Shown: piece by piece, positions 8,793 to 17,399 of the stretch
Position numbering within the stretch: the first letter of the stretch is position 1
Layout of the letters: every line of letters begins with the position of its first letter
Assembly (NCBI GenBank): GCA_028717305.1
Contig: JAQUOC010000001.1
Span: 1-42,560, forward strand
Source: Dehalococcoidales bacterium
Lineage (GTDB): Bacteria > Chloroflexota > Dehalococcoidia > Dehalococcoidales > UBA5760
Length of the DNA stretch: 42,560 nt
Direction: 5' to 3'
The notes under the pieces: generated by a model
What the model was told of the DNA's origin: nothing
The model's database searches: none
What the model saw: the letters and a program-made list of their open reading frames with translations, nothing else
Translations under genes and position numbers: made by a program

Positions 8793-8915
8793 TTCTTCCC
8801 GGTGCTCCCGACTTCTTGATATAATGCCCGATGCAAAATTCGATATCAAATTATTGATAGTTCATCGCCCAACCAGTACATCGGCATACCATTATATAAG
8901 TGATTGTTGAATCAA

Positions 8916-10601
8916 TTATTCGTAGGTTCTTATTCTGCGAGAACCAGTTCCGTAGCCGGTTGATAAACTGAATACGTTAGTATCAACGAGCCTCTCCGGT
9001 CTTCTATTACGGCCCTCGAGAATATCTATCGCTTCCGCTCGGTAGGCATTCATCAGATAAGGGATACCGGTCACCCTGGCACATTCCTCTGTTAGCGACA
9101 TCAGTTCGTCACGCCGTATGGATGGTACGCTGAAACGCCGGGCGCCAGCCATTATCTGTTGTAGTCCCACCTTCATCTTTTCACAGTAGCTGTATATTCC
9201 AATGGCACCCATGGGGATTCTTTTCATCTCGTCTGCACCAACTAAGTCCTTAACTTCTTCGTAGCAGACAAAAATCTCTTCCGGCGTGGATCCGAACTGG
9301 CTTACGGTACCGGGTAGTTCCCCGTTCTTAATCCACTGGTCGATGTTCTTGCCCACCATGGCGGGAATCATCAGGGCTCTGCCCATACACACCGCCTTAA
9401 CAAATGGGGCGCCTAGAGCCAGCGCCTTGAAGATGCCGTCCTCGCTGCTAAAACCACCGGCGAAGGCAATGTCTGGTACACGCTCCCCCCTATGGGCGAG
9501 TCTGTTGGCGAAATCATATGCCGCCGAATGTAAATAGAGGCTGGGCATACCCCATTCTTCCATCATTCGCCACGGGCTCATCCCGGTGCCTCCGGGAGCA
9601 CCATCAATAGTTAAAAGGTCGATATTGGCTCTTGAGCCCCACTTGATTGCCATTGCCAGCTCACGTAGTCCGTAGGCACCCGTTTTTAGGGTAATGCGTC
9701 CGAAACCTAGGTTACGTAGACGCTCGATCTCGATATAGAAGTGCTCTTCGTCGATAAAGCCGAGACGGCTATGGCGTTCAAATTCTTTGAGTGAGCCATC
9801 CTCAAATGATGCTCTGTTTATGGGGTGTGATGGGTCTGGGGTTACGATATAACCACGTCTTTGTAGCTCCAAAGCCCGTTCCAGACTGTCTACTTTTATT
9901 TCCCCTCCGATGCATTTGGCACCCTGACCCCATTTTAGCTCAATGGTATCTAGGCCGTGCTTCCGGCTCACGTATTCAGCGACGCCAAGGCGGGTATCCT
10001 CGACGTTCATCTGGACTAGAATCTCACCGAGACCACGGTGGTAACGGCGGTATGTCTCGATGCGGCGGTCCAGGTCTGGAGACGAAACAATCTTTCCGTT
10101 CCCATCTAGCTCGAGATCAGGATCGATGCCACAGACGTTCTCACCGCAGACGATGGTAATTCCGCTCAAAGCGGCACCGACGGCGACATGTTCCCAGTTC
10201 CGGCGTGCTATCTCCGTAGAGCCCAGCGCTCCGGTAAACACCGGCATAGCCATCTTGACTTTCTCGTTCCAGCCATACTCCGTTTCCGTGTTTACTTCGG
10301 GGAAGATTGCTGTATCAGAGTTACCGGCAATTCCGTCGGGTAGACCATCGACACCCAGGGCATAGCCCTGGATATTCAGGTGTGAGTAATCGATGGGATA
10401 ATTCTTGTCACCCCCAGCAGTAATATCGCCGTAGCGTCCGGGATAGAGCAGTTCCCGGCTGCGAAAACTTGCCTTGAATACCTCGCAGTTTCCGGTGCAA
10501 CCGTCGACACACCGGGTACATAATCCGCTCATTGGTACGATACTCTTGGATCGATTAGCGGTTCTGGTGGCGTCATTAGCATTTGGTCTTTGTAGGTTCA
10601 T
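8916..10601 (-). CDS. FMN-binding glutamate synthase-like protein (GltB central domain type)
   Basis: 561 residues matching the stand-alone FMN/synthase domain of glutamate synthase, the archaeal-like form, without the N-terminal glutaminase domain of bacterial GltB. Key stretches: LKWGQGAKCIGGEI, ITLKTGAYGLRELAMAIKWG, LLTIDGAPGGTGMSPWRMMEEWG, AFAGGFSSEDGIFKALALGA and KAVCMGRALMIPAM, which line the flavin and glutamate pocket in the family. The spaced cysteine motif that binds the 3Fe-4S cluster in classical GltB is not evident. Instead there is an N-terminal CxxCx3Cx3C (Cys28, 31, 35, 39). Good AAGGAGG before ATG 10601, 25 bases after the PEP-binding gene. The substrate is not certain: this class includes proteins of unknown specificity. 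Confidence 0.82.
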   Translation of the reverse strand: MNLQRPNANDATRTANRSKSIVPMSGLCTRCVDGCTGNCEVFKASFRSRELLYPGRYGDITAGGDKNYPIDYSHLNIQGYALGVDGLPDGIAGNSDTAIFPEVNTETEYGWNEKVKMAMPVFTGALGSTEIARRNWEHVAVGAALSGITIVCGENVCGIDPDLELDGNGKIVSSPDLDRRIETYRRYHRGLGEILVQMNVEDTRLGVAEYVSRKHGLDTIELKWGQGAKCIGGEIKVDSLERALELQRRGYIVTPDPSHPINRASFEDGSLKEFERHSRLGFIDEEHFYIEIERLRNLGFGRITLKTGAYGLRELAMAIKWGSRANIDLLTIDGAPGGTGMSPWRMMEEWGMPSLYLHSAAYDFANRLAHRGERVPDIAFAGGFSSEDGIFKALALGAPFVKAVCMGRALMIPAMVGKNIDQWIKNGELPGTVSQFGSTPEEIFVCYEEVKDLVGADEMKRIPMGAIGIYSYCEKMKVGLQQIMAGARRFSVPSIRRDELMSLTEECARVTGIPYLMNAYRAEAIDILEGRNRRPERLVDTNVFSLSTGYGTGSRRIRTYE

Positions 10602-10626
10602 TGTATTTCCTCCTTCTCTTAAATTA

Positions 10627-13272
10627 CTATTTGATCGGTTGATTTTTATCCAGGAGACATACGGCGCTATGTGTTTGCGGGTCTGCGATTACCTTCGCGG
10701 CAGCGCCGTTCGCCGCTGCTTTTACGTCAATTACTTGAACCACCTCCTTAAAGTTCAGTAATTCGGGCAGAATATCCCTCAGAATATTTGGTGAGCCGGC
10801 AAAGAACTCGGTGTTGAAATCTGCGGTCTTGTCATCGGGATAAACTGGTAGGTAAAGTATCTCCGCCTCTACCAGGTCCTGGAAAAAATGGGTTCCGTAA
10901 GAGACCTCCGGTTTATGACCGGCTTTCTCGCGGGCGACTTCTACCAGCACTGCTGTATTATTAATATCTGAGTAGCTCACATTCACGCCAAGCTCAATGT
11001 TACTGCTGCCCCAGCGGCCGGGGCCCATCATCATAAATTTACCCTCTTTATTACGTAGTTTGTCGTTTATCTTACCTATCACTCGTCCCAGGGTTCTCTT
11101 CTCATCAAGCGTGGCAACTTCGGCATATTTTTGGGGGTTAATATAGACGATGTATCGTATATCACCGACTATCCCGGCGCTGATTGCCTGATTGGAGCGG
11201 AATAGTAAGCTTTCCTGGGCAATATTTGGTGGAATACGTATGGAAACGCCCTCTGATTTGGGTACACGTAATGAGCGGCATTGCAACAGGTTGACCTTTA
11301 CTTGATTTGCACTGTCGACATGCGCGGTAAATTCGATATCTACCGGCTGGCCCCAAGCCTTTTCGAGTTTGGCCAGCATCCCCCCGATGATGTTAACCAG
11401 TTCGGTTTGCTTGATCAGATTATTAAAGGTCAGAACGAAGTTCTTTTCCTGATTGGACGTTGGAGGTACGAACCAGTCACGCAGGTAACCGTCAGCTATT
11501 TCAGAAATCATTAGTGGTAGGGTGGGGTAGTTATTAACGTCGATTATTTCACTGAAAGGTTCGACCTCAAAAGTATTTTTCTCGATATTCAAAATATCTA
11601 CCATTCGCTGCGAATACCTGGCTATTTCCATGCCAACCTCGGGTCTTAGTTGGGGGTGGCTGACGGCAATCATTCGGGGGTAGTCACCGCTAACGCGGTT
11701 GACAGCACGAGTCCCCAGGCCAAATACCAGCCGTATCATACCTCTTCGGGTATCAATGCGGTTTGTCCATGCGTAAAGGTTATGTGAGAAAGCAACTCCG
11801 GCCAGACTGGGGAAGAAGTATTGCTTGTATGGTGTTCCGGAGACACGTTGTACCAGGATTGCCATTTGTTCGTCACCTTCGCTGAGCCCGCGCCTGTGGC
11901 GATATGATAGAGCATCCGGGTTCAGCGTACTGGCATATACCAGTTTGATTGCTCTTAACAGGGCCTCCAGACGAGTTTCAGGACTACCCTGGTTGGTACA
12001 GAACTCGCTGCGGTACTTTCCGGCGAAGGCATCTGTAAAGCCGTCCTCAAGGAGGCTTGAGGAACGTACAATAATAGGAGCCTGCCCGTAGTAATCAAGC
12101 ATATTCCGTAGCTGTTCTATTATTTCTTCTGCGAAATTACCGCAGAGGAACTGCTGCTCTACTTTCGCGAATTCATCCTTTGATAACCTGCCCGTTTTCG
12201 ACAACTGTAATCTGAGTTTGAACAGGTTATTTTTTACCAGGAAAGTGAAGAAAACATCCGAGCCGATGTAGAAAGAATCATGCTCTTCCAGCAGTTGATT
12301 GAAGCCAGGTCCGCCATCGTCTGCGGCCAGAACACCTCTTGCTATTAGCATTCCGGCTGCTTTGCCGCCTATCCGTCCGGAACCGATAAGACGACCTCTG
12401 ATTTGAAGCAGGTCATTTAGGGTCAGGTATCGGTCGGATAGCTGGTTCAGCTTCTTATGGTTACCCATCATCATTCGTGAGAGCGATTCCTTTAGGGCTA
12501 TGGACTTGGCAGGCGTACCCGATGAATCCACGTGAGTTCTCTGATACTGAACCAGCGTTTGATAAACAGTCTCCCAGGGTGCTATGGAATCAGAGCTGAT
12601 ATTGATTGGCCGTCTGCTGGCATTGGTCAGTATCGTAGCCGCATCGCCGCTGTGAAGGATGGGCTCCAATTCATCGGCATTAATCCTGTGGGGTAAAAAC
12701 ATGTATGGTGAATAGCGGTTCCACACCTTTAACGGCTGAAGATACATATTGCCTTCGACATGATAAACATCGATTAGTATCTGAGTGGTACTGCGTATGC
12801 GAGTTATAGCACTCTGTCCATGCTGACCACGTCTGATGGCAAAGTAAGCTATGGCGTTGAGTTCAAAAAGGTAGGGGCAGGTTACCTGGAAGAAGTTAGC
12901 CAGTAGTTCATCGGTAGCCCATTCGTCCACCAAAGCGGAAAGGTTGTCGAATATGTAGAAAGTCCTTTCGCCGCATTCCTCAATAATTCGGTGCACCTCA
13001 ATGGTGAAATAGTCGAATCCGGGACCGGGATCAATATTGATAATTTTCAGGCCGGTTCGTGGTTGGAGAATGGCGGTGTGAGGGGCAAAACGCAGGTAAA
13101 CACAGGCAAAGCCGTCTTTGATCGCTTGATCTGCAACAGCTTGGGCAAAGTACGGATAATCTTCGAGGCGATCAACCTGCCAGACTACATTGTCACCCAA
13201 TCGTAGATTTTGCAGGAGTTCGTCAAGCGGACGGAGTCCGGTGCTAATTGTCTTACGAGCCACTCTTTCCAT
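10627..13272 (-). CDS. Degenerate KaiC/RecA-like domain fused to PEP/pyruvate-binding (PPDK_N) domain
   Basis: 881 residues. The N-terminal ~200 residues resemble a KaiC/RecA fold: STGLRPLDELL at the start and a Walker B-like FYIFDNLSAL with Asp109. The Walker A loop, however, reads WQVDRLEDY with no GxxGxGKT, so ATP binding there is doubtful. Residues about 295-640 match the nucleotide-grasp PPDK_N domain of PEP synthase and pyruvate phosphate dikinase (GGKAAGML at 302-309, VRSSSLLEDGFTDAFAGKY near 410). The swivelling phosphohistidine domain and PEP barrel are not apparent; the last ~200 residues (MMMGPGRWGSSNIELG) belong to a tail I cannot name. A classical PEP synthase is therefore unlikely. 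Transcribed from a strong promoter at 13331-13360, with the glutamate-synthase-like gene following. Confidence 0.78.
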   Translation of the reverse strand: MERVARKTISTGLRPLDELLQNLRLGDNVVWQVDRLEDYPYFAQAVADQAIKDGFACVYLRFAPHTAILQPRTGLKIINIDPGPGFDYFTIEVHRIIEECGERTFYIFDNLSALVDEWATDELLANFFQVTCPYLFELNAIAYFAIRRGQHGQSAITRIRSTTQILIDVYHVEGNMYLQPLKVWNRYSPYMFLPHRINADELEPILHSGDAATILTNASRRPINISSDSIAPWETVYQTLVQYQRTHVDSSGTPAKSIALKESLSRMMMGNHKKLNQLSDRYLTLNDLLQIRGRLIGSGRIGGKAAGMLIARGVLAADDGGPGFNQLLEEHDSFYIGSDVFFTFLVKNNLFKLRLQLSKTGRLSKDEFAKVEQQFLCGNFAEEIIEQLRNMLDYYGQAPIIVRSSSLLEDGFTDAFAGKYRSEFCTNQGSPETRLEALLRAIKLVYASTLNPDALSYRHRRGLSEGDEQMAILVQRVSGTPYKQYFFPSLAGVAFSHNLYAWTNRIDTRRGMIRLVFGLGTRAVNRVSGDYPRMIAVSHPQLRPEVGMEIARYSQRMVDILNIEKNTFEVEPFSEIIDVNNYPTLPLMISEIADGYLRDWFVPPTSNQEKNFVLTFNNLIKQTELVNIIGGMLAKLEKAWGQPVDIEFTAHVDSANQVKVNLLQCRSLRVPKSEGVSIRIPPNIAQESLLFRSNQAISAGIVGDIRYIVYINPQKYAEVATLDEKRTLGRVIGKINDKLRNKEGKFMMMGPGRWGSSNIELGVNVSYSDINNTAVLVEVAREKAGHKPEVSYGTHFFQDLVEAEILYLPVYPDDKTADFNTEFFAGSPNILRDILPELLNFKEVVQVIDVKAAANGAAAKVIADPQTHSAVCLLDKNQPIK

Positions 13273-13296
13273 GTGAAATAATCCTTGCCTGAATTA

Positions 13297-13327
13297 ATAC
13301 GGTATACGGCAACCGACTACCGTATGC
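13297..13327. repeat. Short direct and inverted repeats downstream of a promoter (possible operator)
   Basis: ATACGG occurs at 13297-13302 and 13304-13309, and its inverse CCGTAT at 13320-13325, with 10 bases between the second and third. The block begins at the predicted transcription start (about 13324 on the minus strand) of the PEP-binding gene, where a repressor or an mRNA hairpin could act. Confidence 0.4.
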
Positions 13328-13330
13328 CAT

Positions 13331-13360
13331 ATTATAGTGAATACCTTAGTATTATGTCAA
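13331..13360 (-). promoter_or_regulatory. Consensus promoter of the PEP-binding / glutamate-synthase-like operon
   Basis: On the reverse strand a perfect TTGACA (13360-13355), 18-base spacer, and a perfect TATAAT (13336-13331). This is the closest match to the housekeeping consensus that I noticed in the window. Confidence 0.75.
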
Positions 13361-13688
13361 AGGTATTCAGAGGAGTTGAACAGATATGAGAGTAATTTAG
13401 AAGCATTAGAGACTATTTGTATCACTAAATAATGCTGATTCACAATATTTTACTCTTTTATGGGTAAAAACGGATCTGTTCAATTTTTGGGTGGAAACAA
13501 GTGGCTACTCGTTTTCTGTCTTGGATGCAATGTCTTGCGATGTTTACCTTTGAAACCGCTGTTTCTTCAGAGAGGATATGTTGATTGTGACGGGCTTTGA
13601 AAATCGCTTATCATAACGGAACTTTAGGTACCAAGACGATGAAAAGGGATCGCTTGAGTCAACGCGCTACACTACTCAGACGGGCGAG
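13361..13688. other. Intergenic stretch without recognised feature
   Basis: About 330 AT-rich bases between the promoter of the PEP-binding gene and the end of the VLRF1-like gene. I find no open frame with codon-like character, no tRNA-like cloverleaf and no clear terminator. Confidence 0.5.
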
Positions 13689-14471
13689 CTATTTTTGAGT
13701 CCATTGGATTATCCGGCTTGACCAGGCTTCCTGAATCCCTTCCGCAAGCCCTGATTGCTTGGGTTCTCTGATGTTAAGCAGCCGATCCAAGGTCCTGGTA
13801 TCAAACTCCTGGACAAAGTGGCATTTCTTTCGGAAATCCAGTGTGGTTTTCCTGGTACCTCCATAAAAAAGATAATCCAATATTCCGGCATAAGGCTCTA
13901 ACTGTCCCCTGGTATGTTGACAGACCCGTGTAAAAAAGGTTTCCATCTGCTTTTCACGATGTCGCGCAAATCGTTGGGACGAAGAGCCCCCCTGACGGTG
14001 GCGGGCATGTACCAGGCCTGTGCCAACCCTGCTGGAAAGCAATTTCTCACCCTGAAAAACGCCAATACCGTACGCCCCGAGCCTTACAATTACCAGACCT
14101 ACAATAAAATCATGATGCATGAGGGAATAAAGAGGTTCAATTTCACAGGTGTTGGAAACTCTTTCTTCAGCCACAGGGAACGGGGGCATCACCAGATACC
14201 GGTGATGTGGTCCCCCAAAAAGTATTCCCCCTGTCCGGGACTCCGCAATCAAGTTAGATAGGTCTTCAGGTATTGTCTTCATATCCATTATCGTTTCCAG
14301 CATACCTTCTATGCTTGCTTTTGAAGACTTTGGCGGAACGTATAAAGAACCGACCGCTATAGAGTTGGTCTTTAATTCCTCCAGCAAATGCAATAATTTT
14401 ACCTTAGTTAAATTGTACCGTCTGATAGATGACATTCTTCCTCTTGGCCATCGATTCCCCGACACGGGCAT
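13689..14471 (-). CDS. VLRF1-type peptidyl-tRNA hydrolase / release-factor-like protein
   Basis: 260 residues related to the Vms1-like release-factor (VLRF1) domain, the eRF1-fold domain that in yeast Vms1 cleaves peptidyl-tRNA on stalled ribosomes; bacterial forms are known as acVLRF1. The diagnostic stretch is RVGTGLVHARHRQGGSSSQR, with GGSSSQRF at 161-168. Gln166 would be the counterpart of the Gln of the eRF1 GGQ loop; the basic RFARHREKQ that follows is also typical. The N-terminal half (LEELKTNSIAVGSLYVPP) resembles the matching part of eRF1-like proteins. An AGGGAG lies 8 bases before ATG 14471; an internal ATG at 14435 is possible. Likely role, by family inference, is rescue or quality control on stalled 50S subunits. 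No RqcH homologue is in view. Confidence 0.72.
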   Translation of the reverse strand: MPVSGNRWPRGRMSSIRRYNLTKVKLLHLLEELKTNSIAVGSLYVPPKSSKASIEGMLETIMDMKTIPEDLSNLIAESRTGGILFGGPHHRYLVMPPFPVAEERVSNTCEIEPLYSLMHHDFIVGLVIVRLGAYGIGVFQGEKLLSSRVGTGLVHARHRQGGSSSQRFARHREKQMETFFTRVCQHTRGQLEPYAGILDYLFYGGTRKTTLDFRKKCHFVQEFDTRTLDRLLNIREPKQSGLAEGIQEAWSSRIIQWTQK

Positions 14472-14602
14472 AAGTCTGGCTCCCTGTAGCTGCCTGCAAT
14501 TTTGTCATGTCACCTTTTTCATATATTAAGGTCCCCTTAAGAAATGAGGGGCTCTTTATTCATCAGGTGTGATATACCTGCCAGCGGGGAAGACATGAGA
14601 GC

Positions 14603-15865
14603 TTACAGCTTTAAGAGTTCTTCCAGCGGCGTGTCCTCGGCGACGGGGCCGACTATGGCCAGGCGGAGGTTCTTCCCGTCTATCAACTCCTGGGCCAGCT
14701 TCTTTAAGTCCTCAGCAGTGATGGCGTCGATAATAGCGGTTACCTCTTCCGGGGTTAGAATACGCCTGGTGAGAATCTCCTGTCCTCCCAGCCAGCCGGC
14801 AACGTTATGGCTATCTTCCATTCTGAGCAGCATCTGTCCCTTGGAAAGCTCTCTGGCACGGGCCAGCTCGCCATCGGGTACTGTTTCCTTAATCCGGTTA
14901 AGCTGCTCCAGAATGGCTTTGATTGCGGTAATCAGATTTCTGGTATCTACCCCGGCGTATATCGTCATTGATCCGGAGTCGAGAAAGTGCTCGATGTAGC
15001 TGTGAATGCTGTAGACCAGCCCCAGTCGGTCGCGAATCTCGGTAAACAACCGGCTGCTCATACCCTGGCCGAGGACAGTATTGAGCAGGTCGAGCTTGAA
15101 TCGTTGTGGATGAAGGAGCGGTAAGCCTGGCAGCGCCAGGCATAGGTGGCACTGTTCGATATCACGTTTCTCTATTATGACCCGCTGGAATTGCTTCGGC
15201 TGATATTCGGAATAGCCGGTAGGTGGCTTACGGCTGGTCCAGTTATCCATTACCTGCCTGACCGCGTTGACCGCTTGCTGGTGCCGGATGTTGCCGGCGA
15301 TAGCGACCACGGTGTTGTCCGGCTGGTACTGGCGGTCGAGGTAATCGAGCATTGCTTCTCTGGTGATACCGGCTACCGACTCCTTGCTGCCGGCTACGTC
15401 ACGGCCCAGGGGGTGTTTAGGCCACATAAGTCCGTCGATGAGCATATTGGCTTCCTGTGAAGGGGAGTCTTTGCACATATTGATTTCTTCGATAATAACC
15501 TGCCGTTCCTTCGTTATCTCTTCAGGGTCGAACCGGGGGTGGAGCAGCATGTCGGTGAGTACGTCCAGGGCCAGTGGGAAGTGTTGCTGGGCGACCTTAC
15601 ACCAGTAGACGGTTAGCTCCTTGTCCGTACCGCCGTTTAAGATTCCGCCGATGCCTTCGATTGCTGCTGAGATTTCCCCGGGGGAGGGGTACTTCGCGCT
15701 GCCCTTGAAGAGAATGTGCTCGATAAAATGAGAGGTGCCGGCTTCGGTATCGGACTCGTACCGGGATCCGGTGCCGACAAATAGGCTGATGCATACCGAG
15801 CGCGTGTGTGGCATGGTTGAGGTAACCAGCCGCAGGCCGTTATCAAGGGTAGTCTTCTGGTACAA
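14603..15865 (-). CDS. M16 family zinc metallopeptidase (processing-peptidase type)
   Basis: 420 residues, the usual size of the PqqL/YmxG-like M16B peptidases. The inverted zinc motif HFIEH is at residues 46-50 and the third ligand is probably the Glu of VIIEEINM further on; the C-terminal M16 domain contains GQGMSSRLFTEIRDRLGLVYSIHS, the usual R/Y pair region. No signal peptide, so probably a cytoplasmic protease or oligopeptidase. TTG start at 15865 is preceded by GGAGG at 7 bases. Its natural substrate cannot be told. It lies between surE and the VLRF1-like gene, all on the minus strand. Confidence 0.92.
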   Translation of the reverse strand: MYQKTTLDNGLRLVTSTMPHTRSVCISLFVGTGSRYESDTEAGTSHFIEHILFKGSAKYPSPGEISAAIEGIGGILNGGTDKELTVYWCKVAQQHFPLALDVLTDMLLHPRFDPEEITKERQVIIEEINMCKDSPSQEANMLIDGLMWPKHPLGRDVAGSKESVAGITREAMLDYLDRQYQPDNTVVAIAGNIRHQQAVNAVRQVMDNWTSRKPPTGYSEYQPKQFQRVIIEKRDIEQCHLCLALPGLPLLHPQRFKLDLLNTVLGQGMSSRLFTEIRDRLGLVYSIHSYIEHFLDSGSMTIYAGVDTRNLITAIKAILEQLNRIKETVPDGELARARELSKGQMLLRMEDSHNVAGWLGGQEILTRRILTPEEVTAIIDAITAEDLKKLAQELIDGKNLRLAIVGPVAEDTPLEELLKL

Positions 15866-15928
15866 TGGTCCACCTCCAAATAGTATTAATCAGGCCTTAA
15901 ACAGAACAATACCGGTGGGGTCCGGGGA

Positions 15929-16708
15929 CTAGCTTTTCTGTAGTTCACTGAAGAGTTCTGCACACAGGCCGTCCGGTATTCGTGGTGATGGCTTGTTCAG
16001 GAGTTCCGTATGCAGCGGTGTAATCGAAATATTGCCTTTCTCAATAGCGTGGATGTCGGTATCTGCTTCAGTATCTCTGTTTATCTTCTGGCGTACCAGC
16101 CAGTAGTAGGCCTTTCTGCCGTCGTGTCCTTCCTCAACGGTATCAATATGGCTGCGGCTGGCCAGCCGGGTTATCTTTATCCCCTTGGTCTTTTCCAGGG
16201 GTAGACCGGGCAGGTTTATGTTGAGAAAGCTATTGCCGGGTGTGGCGTCACCGGTGACCTTTTCTGCCAGCAGGGTTGCTAATCTCGCGGCGTTGTCCAG
16301 GTAGAGATTATCCAGAGAGTCTATTGAGATGGCCAGAGCCGGTGTACCGCGCAGGTAGCCCTGGAGGGCGGCACCTACCGTTCCCGAGATGAGAACATCA
16401 TCGCCCAGGTTTGGCCCTGAGTTTATCCCGGAAACAACCAGGTCTACCTTATGTTTGAGCAGCTTACCGAGGCCGAGGATAACGCTATCCGCTGGCGTAC
16501 CTTCTACCGAGTAAGACTCTACATCGGCCACCAGTGGTCTCATCTTCTGCACCCGTAGCGGCTGGCGCAGGGTGACCGCAGTGCCCAGGGCACTCTGCTC
16601 TCTGTCCGGAGCGACTACGGATACCCGGCCGATTTTTTGCAGCTCTTTAACCAGCCTCCACAACCCGGGGGCAAAGATGCCGTCGTCATTGGTCACTAGT
16701 ATTTCCAT
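15929..16708 (-). CDS. surE: 5'/3'-nucleotidase SurE
   Basis: 259 residues. SurE dephosphorylates nucleoside monophosphates and needs a divalent metal. Seen: N-terminal EILVTNDDGIFAPG with the metal-binding NDD, VVAPDREQSALGTAVTL, VVSGINSGPNLGDDVLISGTVGAALQG, and TPADSVILGL. Its 5' end faces the hpt-ade purine operon, and a nucleotidase next to purine salvage enzymes makes metabolic sense, though they are on opposite strands. Followed 63 bases downstream by the M16 protease. Confidence 0.95.
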   Translation of the reverse strand: MEILVTNDDGIFAPGLWRLVKELQKIGRVSVVAPDREQSALGTAVTLRQPLRVQKMRPLVADVESYSVEGTPADSVILGLGKLLKHKVDLVVSGINSGPNLGDDVLISGTVGAALQGYLRGTPALAISIDSLDNLYLDNAARLATLLAEKVTGDATPGNSFLNINLPGLPLEKTKGIKITRLASRSHIDTVEEGHDGRKAYYWLVRQKINRDTEADTDIHAIEKGNISITPLHTELLNKPSPRIPDGLCAELFSELQKS

Positions 16709-16779
16709 TGTCAGCGCTTTCGTTACGCCTAGTTTAGCATAGCACGGCTGGCGGCAGCAAAGGGCGGTACTATTCCCGC

Positions 16780-16808
16780 TGGACAGGTATTACCATAAAT
16801 ATTATAAT
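16780..16808 (+). promoter_or_regulatory. Promoter of the purine-salvage operon, nearly leaderless
   Basis: TGGACA (16780-16785), 17-base spacer, TATAAT (16803-16808). The start of transcription would be near 16815, five bases before the hpt ATG, and no Shine-Dalgarno sequence precedes that ATG. Confidence 0.65.
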
Positions 16809-16819
16809 CTCAACTGAAG

Positions 16820-17353
16820 ATGAGTTCTCAAACTGAACCCCGGATACTTTTTACCAGAGGTGAAATAGCGGCTGCTGTAAAGAGACTGTCGGTTCAGCTT
16901 GGCAGAGATTACCGGGGCAGGTGCCCGCTGCTGGTAGGCATCCTTAAAGGTTCCTTTGTCTTCATGGCTGATTTGGTGAGGTCTCTTGATTTTCCGCTTG
17001 AGGTGGAGTTTATCAAGCTCTCCAGCTATGGTCGGGGTAGAGAGAGCTCGGGAAAGGTCAGGGTGGTCAAGGGCCTTACCTCTCTGGTTAAGGGCAGGGA
17101 TGTGCTGGTGGTTGAGGACATCGTAGATACCGGTATTACCCTTTCCTTTCTAATGGACTACCTGAAGAAGAAAAAACCGGCTTCGCTACGGCTCTGTGCT
17201 CTTGCGGATAAGCCATCACGGCGGCGGTTGCCGCTTATCATTGACTATCTGGGCTTTACCGTTCCCGATAGATTTATCGTCGGTTACGGCATAGACTGGG
17301 ATGAGAAGTTTCGTTACCTGCCCGATATCTGCTATCTGGATGATGAGAATTGA
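16820..17353 (+). CDS. hpt: Hypoxanthine phosphoribosyltransferase
   Basis: 177 residues, normal size for a bacterial HPRT, which converts hypoxanthine or guanine and PRPP into IMP or GMP. The PRPP motif VLVVEDIVDTGITL is intact, the flexible-loop region KLSSYG follows VEFIKL, and VPDRFIVGYGIDWDEKFRYLPDI is the conserved C-terminal block. First gene of a three-gene unit with ade and another phosphoribosyltransferase: adenine deaminase yields hypoxanthine, the substrate of this enzyme. It has a promoter immediately upstream and no evident ribosome-binding site. Confidence 0.93.
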   Translation: MSSQTEPRILFTRGEIAAAVKRLSVQLGRDYRGRCPLLVGILKGSFVFMADLVRSLDFPLEVEFIKLSSYGRGRESSGKVRVVKGLTSLVKGRDVLVVEDIVDTGITLSFLMDYLKKKKPASLRLCALADKPSRRRLPLIIDYLGFTVPDRFIVGYGIDWDEKFRYLPDICYLDDEN

Positions 17354-17399
17354 CACCGGAAAGTAGACCTGCTGTATTTTCCCGGCTGTATCGAAAGGG

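Noticed and set aside
14527..14575. Hairpin CCCCT/AGGGG between the M16 and VLRF1-like genes as terminator
   Set aside because: Five-base-pair stem and no proper T-run on the minus strand where transcription would end.
14544..14999. 151-codon plus-strand frame
   Set aside because: It is antisense to the M16 peptidase, has Ser/Arg-rich composition typical of a shadow frame and no ribosome site.
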